From Tillandsia leiboldiana (lineage: Eukaryota > Streptophyta > Magnoliopsida > Poales > Bromeliaceae), in NCBI GenBank assembly GCA_029204045.2, contig CM055069.1:25524825-25588824 (forward strand): 64,000 bases of DNA. The letters are read 5' to 3'. A model generated the notes under the pieces. It saw only the letters and a program-made list of their open reading frames with translations. It searched no databases and was not told the DNA's origin. Within the stretch, counting starts at the first letter, position 1; each line of letters opens with the position of its first letter. Positions 53,991 through 64,000 of the stretch are shown piece after piece. The translations under genes were made by a program, and so were the position numbers.

Positions 53991-56900
53991 TGTCACGCCC
54001 CGAGTTTAAAAACCAGCGTCTAAATTTTTTTTTTTTTTTTTTTTTAAATCAGAATTTAAAACCAACCAGGGCGCAACAGACCGCCACATATATAGAAGAG
54101 TCCCAATCCCATTGGGGATTGAGCCTTTTCTATATATGCACGGCTAGCTCGGCAATCAATCAGAGTACTAACTACGTACCACTAATATAACACAGATATT
54201 AAATTACACAATTACAACAACTTATTACATTTTCCTTGTTACATCAAATAACTAAATGCTTGGCTATCGGCTATCCAGGGTCAAGCTCTATCTCGTGATC
54301 TCACCAACTCGTCCCGACATCTCAACACCCGCTCGACCTGAAAAACAGTCACCCGAGGGTGTGAGACACACCGGAGTGTATCCCAGTGGGCACGACGAGC
54401 CGAGAAATAGCAGATTGTACCTACTGGTATACAATGCTAGAGGATAGTAATAGACCATGGGTTAGGGTAAAGCAGATATATAACTGGTGCTGTAAAGAAA
54501 GCAAAACTTATAATCTGGGTACAAGCAAAGGAGATAATTTTAGCAGAATTAAAAACAAGACAAACATGTATCAGGATAATCAACGCATCAAGGAGTTAGG
54601 ATAATCAGCAAGATAACAATGAAACTATAATCAAAGGCATCACAAAGAATCATATATAGGTAGATAACTAGAAGCCAGATCAAAGAATCAAGGAAGTATG
54701 TTAAAGTAACTTAACAACACATGCATCATATAAATGAAAACACCAAGACCCAATCACAAGCTACCATATTGGCCTTCACAAGACCTCAGGCAAGGCTGCC
54801 CACCTGGCACCACCTGGTTGACATTCCCTCCACTGAGGGTCACGAGCTGCAACTGCTAACGACTTTACCGGTAAAGTACACCACTGCGGGGGATCAGCCC
54901 GCTAGTGTACGTGAAGAACAACGGTGCGGGCGATCATAATACAAATGCTCAAGCTCTCGGTCCACTGACCGGGTAATCGGCAACAAGCCGGGAAAATCCC
55001 CACTAGGATGCAAATGACAAGATCTACTGAATCTCAACACTCATGTAGGAACACTCAGCAACTAAACAATAAATCTAAACTCATATGCAAGATCAAGGCA
55101 AATCTCTCTCAACAGAAGCTCACAGATAAACTCAACTCAACTACATAAACCAACCAAATGATACAAAACTTAAACACATATTTTTTTAGAAAACTGTTTT
55201 GAAAAGTCCAAACCTCGAAGAGCGTTGCCCTCGTCCTATCAAACAAAAACAGACTCCGGCGACCCTACGAAGCTTGGGTTTTATATCAGTTAAGTAAATC
55301 TATGTGCTCAGCAGTGTATCATTTGATCAGCAGGACAAACAGGCTCACCAATCAACCATGGAAGGGTCAAAGTAAAAGTATAAATGCTAGAGGTACTGTG
55401 AACAATCATATAAGGCAGAATAGAACAGATAACAGGCATAGATCAGGCAGATAGCAGATATAATATAATCAAAGAAAAGCAGGCTCAAAGAGATTAAGTT
55501 AAGCTACCAAAAACAGGGGTCCAACCAGTATCGCACCCCAGAGGGCAGAACTGATAAAACCCGGACCGAAGATAACCCACCTGACAAATCACAGGCGACT
55601 AAACCATATCCACTGTATGCTTAGAACCAGAGGCACCGAATAAACCTGAATCAATCACATGGATCAAGGATCAACTCTGACTCTAACTTATTCCAATTCA
55701 ACTTAAAACCCAGATTAATTTCAAAAGCTCTACATAGCCATTTTGCATTTTTGTTTCTCCGAGACTTCAAAATCAGTTTTTAACACGAGCATCGCGTCCA
55801 GTAACCCCAAATTAGCCAAGAGTACACTGTCGCGGCTTTGCAAACAACCTTAAACAAGGTTTGGGCCAAAATTACTCTTAAAGGTAGTTAATACTATAAC
55901 TTTTAACCTACACAACTTTTATTAAAACTTTGTATATGAAAGTGTCTCTGGACAGGGTCAAGATACCAGGGCTCACCCTAACTGTAGCCCAGATTTGTTG
56001 GTTCAACCAGAACCATAGCCTTGCACACTTACAAGTTCACAATGCTCCAAACTTTATTCCACACAGATCCTGTTTGATCTGAAGTGAGCATCAAGCTCAG
56101 GGGACCATTTGAAGCATCTTTTATTTTTACAGTGAAGCCTAATTCCAACATTTTCTTCATTGAGGCATTAATACAAACACCTGGTGTGCATCCTATACAT
56201 ACAAGCACACACAACCATGCCCGAGCCCGTTCTCAGCAACCACAGCACCAAAAGCTTTCAAACTTGGAAGGAAATGCTCTAAAGAGTTTACTCTACACTC
56301 CCAGCAACTTAGGCTCAAGCTTGCTCCCAAGTTTGGCCGAAATCAAGAAGAAGAAGATGAGCCTTTTGCTTTGAAAATCGTGATCATCTTTACAGGGGCT
56401 CTGGGACCAACTAAATGCACAAACCTTCCCCAAAACTCAAAGCAAACTCACCTGGACCCGTGCCCGGCGACAGGTCACGGCGGCGACGCGGCGGCCACAA
56501 GCTCGGTTTGAGCTTCATCTTCAACAATGGCAACTTTGCAACAGTTGATTTTAAGGTGCAAGGAACAGCACCACAAGCTTCCTAGCAAGCTTTTAGGAAG
56601 GTCTGGACTTGACCCCACCGTCGGAGGTCGCCGGATGGCCGGCCGCCATTAATGGATTCAAGCTCGGGCCATTCATGGCCGGTCCCCATTTGGGCTGCAT
56701 GGGTTGCATGCAATGGCATGGATGGACTCCCCTCCGTCCCAAGAGCATTTCTGGGCATGTGGCCGGTGGCGGAGGGGCTCGCCGGCGCCGGAGCACAAAG
56801 CTCGGCCGAAGTGCAATATTCCCGAAAACTAGGGCACAAATCTGCCATTGATTGGCTTGATCAAACTCCACCAAATTTGGTGGAGATGATCCTTAGGCTC

Positions 56901-58163
56901 TGCAGTAAAAGCCCATCATTTTATTTCCCACTTTGGTTCAGTGGTTGCGGAGTTCTTCCGAGGCGGAGCATATCTAGGTTTCCGGCGAGAACTTGCTCCC
57001 ACCGGCCATGCAACGTGCATGGGAAGCTCAGGCCTTGCAGAGAGCATCACAAGATCCTAACGACCTACTGCTAGGGGTCTCGGGCTAAAACAAACCGGGG
57101 TTTGAGAAGACCTTACCTTGGCCGGAGTTGATGAAGAAGGAAGAAGCTGGTTTCACTCCTCCCACTTCGCGCAACCTTAGCAAGCCTCCAAATGCTCCTC
57201 TGGTACTGTGAAACACCATAGAGAACTTCAACTCCAACTTGGATCAAGTTTGCTCCAAGCTTCTTTGCTCTCTCTCTCTCTTTCGGTTTACCTTCATGGA
57301 GGGGGTGACTCCCCGGCCTCCAGCACTAAGGCTTTAAGAGGATTTACTCTTGGGCGTTAGAAATCCCAAGAGCCTTCCTCGTGTAACCCCCCACGAGGAA
57401 GCCCAAGAGCCAAAGGTTGCTATGTACAAAATGCCATTTAGCCCCTATACCTTGTGCCTCTAACATCTAGGTCCCTGCTTTAGGTCACAATTGCACCCAG
57501 AACCCCAACCTATAAGCCTCATTTAATTTGGTACATAAAATATTAGGGTTTCTTCCAAAATACCTCCCTTTTCGACACTTTTCACGCTTTTCGAGGCACT
57601 CGAGTCGCCGAAACTGAAAATGGACTTCGCCACGATGTCCGGCTCGTCGAGACCTTCAAAATAGCATATTTATTTGTTTGTTTTGGCGCTCGTATGAAAT
57701 CTCGGGCCATCTTGTTCTGTATGTCGCAAACGGACGCATGCACTTCGATGCACCCGGATCGCCAAACGCGAAAACCGTTAGTGCCATTGCGTTCAGAATG
57801 TCGAAATTAGTTAGGTTTGACTACTCATACCCCTATGTCAGGGTTTCAGACAGTGTAACGGCCAACAGTGGTCGAGGGCCATTTAAAATATAGGGTTACT
57901 ATTCACAACTTAAGTTGTGGGACCCGTTCTTCTTCGCTGTTTTGCGGAAGATCCGACCGTCAGATCGTCGACAAGTGAATATGAAACTTTCATGTTTCAT
58001 CGAAACGATCGCAATGGTGATCTCGGATTTTCGAGATCAGGCCCCGATCAAAAGTCGATATTTTAGGGCCACTATTGATCCACTATCTCTCTACTTTTGC
58101 CAAAATTGACAAATTTTAAATATTTAAAAGCAAACCGAGATTTTTAAATTCTGGATTACTACA
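53991..58163 (-). repeat. 3' LTR of the gag-only Gypsy element, 4173 bp
   Basis: On the - strand it reads TGTAGTAATCC...CGGGGCGTGACA. It holds a T tract of over 20 near 54027, several GC-rich CCGGCG stretches near 56640-56800, a CTCT run near 57270, and two adjacent perfect hairpins at about 57345-57408. The many short open frames recur in both LTRs but show no motif, so I do not call genes. Confidence 0.9.
57345..57408 (-). other. Pair of perfect hairpins in the Gypsy LTR
   Basis: CTCTTGGG...CCCAAGAG (8-bp stem, 10-base loop) followed by TTCCTCGTG...CACGAGGAA (9-bp stem, 8-base loop). Both stems are unchanged in the other LTR (about 63205-63268), where a difference falls in the loop. Confidence 0.55.
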
Positions 58164-58478
58164 TCACCCACAACTTCTAAGAAGTTTCGTCCCCGAAACT
58201 TAACAAAACATACTTTAAAAGTTTTCTAAAATACCCAAAATATCAGTTTTCTAAGTATTAATTTATTACATCATTGTTTCAACATTTCAAGCTCCCGATG
58301 GGCCTTCCCCTGATGGCTCGCCATGCTGTGTCAGAGCATAGACCCGTCCTCCCGACACTTGGTGGGGTCCCTCAGTTTGGCGCGATGATGGACGATTTGA
58401 GGCAGCCACGCTCTGGGTTGGCGCTGGAGGTCGGGCAGCAAGAGGTGGCACAGCCAATGCTGGTGGGTTCGCAGCAGA
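58164..58478 (-). other. 3' internal region of the gag-only Gypsy element
   Basis: On the - strand, after the gag TGA the same frame continues ~70 codons through a Pro/Ala-rich linker with GRVYALTQ, the sequence that normally precedes the protease in related elements. It then stops (TGA) and passes straight to an AT-rich tail with the GTTTCG-GGGA-CGAAAC hairpin and the LTR. Pol has been removed between linker and tail. Position of the deletion is about 58290. Confidence 0.65.
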
Positions 58479-59675
58479 TCACCGCGGGCAGTTAGCAGAG
58501 ATATGGCCAGGCTGACCACAATTATAGCATCTTCCGTGGCGCAGGTTGCAAGTAATGGGTTGATGATCTGCCTCGCAGAAGACGCAAGGCCTCGCCCTTT
58601 GTTGTTGATTGAAGGTCCGAGAACCACTGGCTTGGTTCTGATTTCCTGGGGGTCTAGGGGGTCTTCTATTTGATCCAAATGATCCTTCCCCATTTCCAGC
58701 GAACAGTCGCTTCATCCCTTTTCCTTTATCCATCGCTGCCCGCTCAGCCCGGGAGATTGTCAATTCAGCCTCAATGGCAAGGCAGCGCTCGATACATTCG
58801 TCGTAGTCGGTGATCAAATGTGAAGACAACTGACGCCGGATCTCGTGTCGCAGGCCCTGAGTAAATAATCTAACCTTGCGACGCTCGTCCTGCACCGCTT
58901 GTGGCACCAGGTCAGCAATTTTTGTAAATTCTTCTTCGTACTCCCTCAGGGTGCGGTCTCCTTGGCGCATGTTTTCCAAGTCCCGCTCTAATGCCTCTCG
59001 TGCTGTCTCCTTTAGGTAGCGGTGGTACAGAGCCGCCCTAAATTGCTCCCAGGTAGGCTTAGGTGCATCAGGAGCAAAATTGTGGCGTTGGTAGCGCAGC
59101 CACCACAAGCTTGCACTGACACCGAGGCAGTGCACCCCCAGCGTCACCTTATCTTGCTCTTCAGCGTCCAAATCTCTAAACAGCTTCTCCATGTGGTTTA
59201 GCCATTCTTCAAGGGCCCAGGGGTCCTTTTCACGACCTGAGAATTCTTGGGGCTTGAATTTATTAAACTCCAGCAGGACTCCCCTGACTCTTGATCTTTC
59301 TTCCTTGTACGTAGCTCTGGCAGCTTCCAGGGCCGCAGGATTGTTAGGATTGTTACCCCCTGCCACCCCGAGAGCATCTACAGTTGCAGCAACGGCTTCA
59401 GATGCAGCCGATTCAGCCGGTGGTACTGGTGCAGGAGGAACAGGAGGTCCCTCAGTCGCAGAGGCTGGTGCTGCAGGTGGTGCAGGTGCAGCAGGAACAT
59501 TGGCCTCCCGCTGCATGTACTGCTGTATCATTGCAGCCATTTGAGCCAACTGGTCCTCAAATCTTTGCATTCTGTCAGGGATCTCTGGGCCCCCACTTTC
59601 AGCAGTTGCTTGGGCAGCCCCCCGACCCATGCCAGTCCCTTGACCACCACCAGCACCACGCCGAGTGCGAGCCAT
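58479..59675 (-). CDS. gag: Gag of the non-autonomous Gypsy element, 398 aa
   Basis: Intact frame starting MARTRRGAGGG about 150 bases after the primer site. An Arg/Gly-rich N-terminus and an Ala/Pro-rich linker precede the retrotransposon gag domain (about residues 145-270; FSGREKDPWALEEWLNHMEKLF, WEQFRAALYHRYL, GDRTLREYEEEF). A basic linker follows, then two knuckles at the C-terminus (C-X2-C-X3-H-X4-C and C-X2-C-X4-H-X4-C), the same pair as in the gag-pol at 31966. A TGA follows N-C-P-R. Gag alone could form particles, with enzymes supplied by relatives. Confidence 0.88.
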   Translation of the reverse strand: MARTRRGAGGGQGTGMGRGAAQATAESGGPEIPDRMQRFEDQLAQMAAMIQQYMQREANVPAAPAPPAAPASATEGPPVPPAPVPPAESAASEAVAATVDALGVAGGNNPNNPAALEAARATYKEERSRVRGVLLEFNKFKPQEFSGREKDPWALEEWLNHMEKLFRDLDAEEQDKVTLGVHCLGVSASLWWLRYQRHNFAPDAPKPTWEQFRAALYHRYLKETAREALERDLENMRQGDRTLREYEEEFTKIADLVPQAVQDERRKVRLFTQGLRHEIRRQLSSHLITDYDECIERCLAIEAELTISRAERAAMDKGKGMKRLFAGNGEGSFGSNRRPPRPPGNQNQASGSRTFNQQQRARPCVFCEADHQPITCNLRHGRCYNCGQPGHISANCPR

Positions 59676-59827
59676 AACTGTAATAGTTAATAATTTATTT
59701 TAGTACAGTCGACCCACAACTTCTGTTTTGACCTATTAAACTTAGAACACTACCCAGCGCTCTCTCGTAACACAGGTCATCCTAGGGTTCGTTCCTAGCC
59801 AAACCTAGACATCTGCGTTTCTTATTT

Positions 59828-59838
59828 CTCTGATACCA
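59828..59838 (-). other. Primer binding site of the gag-only Gypsy element
   Basis: On the - strand TGGTATCAGAG, complementary to initiator tRNA-Met, a few bases after the LTR end (GTGACA at 59846). Confidence 0.88.
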
Positions 59839-59845
59839 CCTAATC

Positions 59846-62800
59846 TGTCACGCCCCGAGTTTAAAAACCAGCGTCTAAATTTTTTTTTTTTTTTTTTTTT
59901 TTTAAATCAGAATTTAAAACCAGTCAGGGCGCAACAGACCGCCACATACATAGAAGAGTCCCAATCCCATTGGGGATTGAGCCTTTTCTATATATGCACG
60001 GCTAGCTCGGCAATCAATCAGAGTACTAACTACGTACCACTAATATAACACAGATATTAAATTACACAATTACAACAACTTATTACATTTTCCTTGTTAC
60101 ATCAAATAACTAAATGCTTGGCTATCGGCTGTCCAGGGTCAAGCTCTATCTCGTGATCTCACCAACTCGTCCCGACATCTCAACACCCGCTCGACCTGAA
60201 AAACAGTCACCCGAGGGTGTGAGACACACCGGAGTGTATCCCAGTGGGCACGACGAGCCGAGAAATAGCAGATCGTACCTACTGGTATACAATGCTAGAG
60301 GATAGTAATAGACCATGGGTTAGGGTAAAGCAGATATATAACTGGTGCTGTAAAGAAAGCAAAACTTATAATCTGGGTACAAGCAAAGGAGATAATTTTA
60401 GCAGAATTAAAAACAGGACAAACATGTATCAGGATAATCAACGCATCAATGAGTTAGGACAATCAGCAAGATAACAATGAAACTATAATCAAAGGCATCA
60501 CAAAGAATCATATACAGGTAGATAACTAGAAGCCAGATCAAAGAATCAAGGAAGTATGTTAAAGTAACTTAACAACACATGCATCATATAAATGAAAACA
60601 CCAAGACCCAATCACAAGCTACCATATTGGCCTTCACAAGACCTCAGGCAAGGCTGCCCAGCTGGCACCACCTGGTTGACATTCACTCCAATGAGGGTCA
60701 CGGGCTGCAACTGCTAACCACTTTACCGGTAAAGTACACCACTGCGGGGGATCAGCCCGCTAGTGTACGTGAAGAACAACGGTGCGGGCGATCATAATAC
60801 AAATGCTCAAGCTCTCGGTCCACTGACCGGGTAATCGGCAACAAGCCGGGAAAATCCCCACTAGGATGCAAATGACAAGATCTACTGAATCTCAACACTC
60901 ATGTAGGAACACTCGGCAACTAAACAATAAATCTCAACTCATATGCAAGATCAAGGCAAATCTCTCTCAACAGAAGCTCACAGATAAACTCAACTCAACC
61001 ACATAAACAAACCAAATGATACAAAACTTAAACACATATTTTTTTAGAAAACTGTTTTGAAAAGTCCAAACCTCGAAGAGCGTTGCCCTCGTCCTATCAA
61101 ACAAGAACAGACTCCGGCGACCCTACGAAGCTTGGGTTTTATATCAGTTAAGTAAATCTATGTGCTCAGCAGTGTATCATTTGATCAGCAGGACAAACAG
61201 GCTCACCAATCAACCATGGAAGGGTCCAAGTAAAAGTATAAATGCTAGAGGTACTGTGAACAATCATATAAGGCAGAATAGAACAGATAACAGGCATAGA
61301 TCAGGCAGATAGCAGATATAATATAATCAAAGAAAAGCAGGCTCAAAGAGATTAAGTTAAGCTACCAAAAACAGGGGTCCAACCAGTATCGCACCCCAGA
61401 GGGCAGAACTGATAAAACCCGGACCGAAGATAACCCACCTGACAAATCACAGGCGACTAAACCGTATCCACTGTATGCTTAGAACCAGAGGCACCGAATA
61501 AACCTGAATCAATCACATGGATCAAGGATCAACTCTGACTCTAACTTATTCCAATTCAACTTAAAACCCAGATTAATTTCAAAACCTCTACATAGCCATT
61601 TTGCATTTTTGTTTCTCCGGGACTTCAAAATCAGTTTTTAACACGAGCATCGCGTCCAGTAACCCCAAATTAGCCAAGAGTACACTGTCGCGGCTTTGCA
61701 AACAACCTTAAACAAGGTTTGGGCCAAAATTACTCTTAAAGGTAGTTAATACTATAACTTTTAACCTACACAACTTTTATTAAAACTTTGTATATGAAAG
61801 TGTCTCTGGACAGGGTCAAGATACCAGGGCTCACCCTAACTGTAGCCCAGATTTGTTGGTTCAACCAGAACCATAGCCTTGCACACTTACAAGTTCACAA
61901 TGCTCCAAACTTTATTCCACACAGATCCTGTTTGATCTGAAGTGAGCATCAAGCTCAGGGGACCATTTGAAGCATCTTTTATTTTTACAGTGAAGCCTAA
62001 TTCCAACATTTTCTTCATTGAGGCATTAATACAAACACCGGGTGTGCATCCTATACATACAAGCACACACAACCATGCCCGAGCCCGTTCTCAGCAACCA
62101 CAGCACCAAAAGCTTTCATACTTGGAAGGAAATGCTCTAAAGAGTTTACTCTACACTCCCAGCAACTTAGGCTCAAGCTTGCTCCCAAGTTTGGCCGAAA
62201 TCAAGAAGAAGAAGATGAGCCTTTTGCTTTGAAAATCGTGATCATCTTTACAGGGGCTCTCGGACCAACTAAATGCACAAACCTTCCCCAAAACTCAAAG
62301 CAAACTCACCTGGACCCGTGCCCGGCGACAGGTCACGGCGGTGACGCGGCGGCCACAAGCTCAGTTTGAGCTTCATCTTCAACAATGGCAACTTTGCAAC
62401 AGTTGATTTTAAGGTGCAACGAACAGCACCACAAGCTTCCTAGCAAGCTTTTAGGAAGGTCTGGACTTGACCCCACCGTCGGAGGTCGCCGGATGGCCGG
62501 CCGCCATTAATGGCTTCCAGCTCGGGCCATTCATGGCCGGTCCCCATTTGGGCTGCATGGGTTGCATGCAATGGCATGGATGGACTCCCCTCGGTCCCAA
62601 GAGCATTTCTGGGCATGTGGCCGGCGGCGGAGGGGCTCGCCGGCGCCGGAGCACAAAGCTCGGTCGAAGTGCAATATTCCCGAAAACTAGGGCACAAATC
62701 TGCCATTGATTGGCTTGATCAAACTCCACCAAATTTGGTGGAGATGATCCTTAGGCTCTGCAGTAAAAGCCCATCATTTTATTTCCCACTTTGGTTCAGT

Positions 62801-64000
62801 GGTTGCGGAGTTCTTCCGAGGCGGAGCATATCTAGGTTTCCGGCGAGAACTTGCTCCCACCGGCCATGCAACGTGCATGGGAAGCTCAGGCCTTGCAGAG
62901 AGCATCACAAGATCCTAACGACCTACTGCTAGGGTTCTCAGGCTAAAACAAACCGGGGTTTGAGAGGACCTTACCTTGGCCGGAGTTGATGAAGAAGGAA
63001 GAAGCTGGTTTCACTCCTCCCACTTCGCGCAACCTTAGCAAGCCTCCAAATGCTCCTCTGGTACTGTGAAACACCACAGAGAACTTCAACTCCAACTTGG
63101 ATCAAGTTTGCTCCAAGCTTCTTTGCTCTCTCTCTCTCTCTTTCGGTTTACCTCCATGGAGAGGGTGACTCCCCGGCCTCCAGCACTAAGGCCTTAAGAG
63201 GATTTACTCTTGGGAGTTAGAAATCCCAAGAGCCTTCCTCGTGTAACCCCCCACGAGGAAGCCCAAGAGCCAAAGGTTGCTATGTACAAAATGCCATTTA
63301 GCCCCTATACCTTGTGCCTCTAACATCTAGGTCCCTGCTTTAGGTCACAATTGCACCCAGAACCCCAACCTATAAGCCTCATTTAATTTGGTACATAAAA
63401 TATTAGGGTTTCTTCCAAAATACCTACCTTTTCGACACTTTTCACGCTTTTCGAGGCACTCGAGTCGCCGAAACTGAAAATGGACTTCACCACGACGTCC
63501 GGCTCGTCGAGACCTTCAAAATAGCCTATTTATTTGTTTGTTTTGGCGCTCGTATGAAATCTCGGGCCATCTTGTTCTGTATGTCGCAAACCGACGCACG
63601 CACTTCGATGCACCCGGATCGCCAAACGCGAAAACCGTCAGTGCCATTGCGTTCAGAATGTCGAAATTAGTTAGGTTTGACTACTCATACCCCTATGTCA
63701 GGGTTTCAGACAGTGTAACGGCCAACAGTGGTCGAGGGCCATTTAAAATATAGGGTTACTATTCACAACTTAAGTTGTGGGACCCGTTCTTCTTCGCTGT
63801 TTTGCGGAAGATCCGACCGTCAGATCGTCGACAAGTGAATATGAAACTTTCATGTTTCATCGAAACGATCGCAATGGTGATCTCGGATTTTCGAAATCTG
63901 GCCCCGATCAAAAGTCGATATTTTAGGGCCACTATTGATCCACTATCTCTCCACTTTTGCCAAAATTGACAAATTTTAAATATTTAAAAACAAACTGAGA
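59846..64000 (-). repeat. 5' LTR of the gag-only Gypsy element (last ~20 bases beyond the window)
   Basis: Matches 53991-58140 throughout, with offset 5855-5860. By comparison, about 23 bases are missing at the window edge. Confidence 0.9.

Larger units (their letters stand above)
53991..64000 (-). mobile_element. Gag-only Ty3/Gypsy element with ~4.17-kb LTRs (runs off the window)
   Basis: On the - strand: 5' LTR (64000 and beyond to 59846), primer site, gag, short 3' region, 3' LTR (58163-53991). The internal region is only 1682 bases and has no protease, RT or integrase. It is inserted in the gag of the - strand Sirevirus. Both LTRs are present in nearly full length with roughly 1% difference by eye. 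Confidence 0.88.

Noticed and set aside
58479..58481. Stop-codon readthrough extending the gag-only Gypsy protein
   Set aside because: The frame does continue ~70 codons after TGA, but no protease follows and the extension is only the normal linker, so readthrough would bring no enzyme. It is more likely a point mutation.
59384..59677. Plus-strand frames opposite the gag-only Gypsy gag
   Set aside because: They are antisense shadows of the Ala/Pro/Gln-rich gag N-terminus, without start context or domain.

Overview
The window is plant nuclear DNA made almost entirely of nested LTR retrotransposons. Evidence for a flowering-plant origin: Ty1/Copia elements with Sirevirus hallmarks (gag coiled coil plus CCHC knuckle, an extra ORF between pol and the 3' LTR, multiple polypurine tracts, palindrome-rich LTRs), a Tekay/Del-like Ty3/Gypsy chromovirus, tRNA-Met primer sites, CCCTAAA-type telomere-like repeats, and a Cassandra-type TRIM carrying a 5S rRNA-like Pol III domain. 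I found no ordinary host gene, tRNA gene or CRISPR array. Two runs of exactly 100 N (11290-11389, 43850-43949) show that three contigs were scaffolded together.

Contig 1 (1-11289): 3' part of a Sirevirus (gag end, IN/RT/RNase H ORF, accessory ORF, 3' LTR), then the right half of a related LTR, then the start of a Gypsy composite. Contig 2 (11390-43849): AT-rich sequence, a terminal-inverted-repeat element with telomere-like repeats, the left half of the related LTR, a whole Sirevirus (13136-24160) inserted into that LTR, the right half of that LTR (24161-25098), and a three-LTR Gypsy composite (25190-40122) bounded by TATAA target duplications. It ends with a Sirevirus relic plus LTR (40123-43418). 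Bases 1-11289 repeat 15766-27103 almost base for base, differing mainly by single-base indels near contig ends, so they are probably an unmerged assembly overlap.

Contig 3 (43950-64000): an LTR fragment joined to a gag-only Sirevirus of a second family (+ strand, to 48541); a Gypsy LTR fragment interrupted by the Cassandra TRIM; a second gag-only copy of the same Sirevirus family on the - strand (51004-53990); and, inserted in that copy's gag, a gag-only Gypsy element (- strand) with LTRs of about 4.17 kb, the second running off the window.

Only one element looks autonomous: the right unit of the Gypsy composite (gag-pol of 1612 codons, intact catalytic motifs, LTRs about 99.6% alike by eye). 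The others lack pol, lack protease and part of integrase, or carry frameshifts.

The most interesting signal is in the transcribed part of the Sirevirus LTRs. Two long stem-loops are followed by an array of 5-8 short hairpins that share the loop TGGATT but have different, self-complementary stems. A second LTR family keeps this architecture with different stem sequences, as expected for a selected RNA structure. The same elements carry a copy of the palindrome-plus-TATA promoter module inside the body, just ahead of the accessory ORF, followed by a predicted 5' UTR intron.
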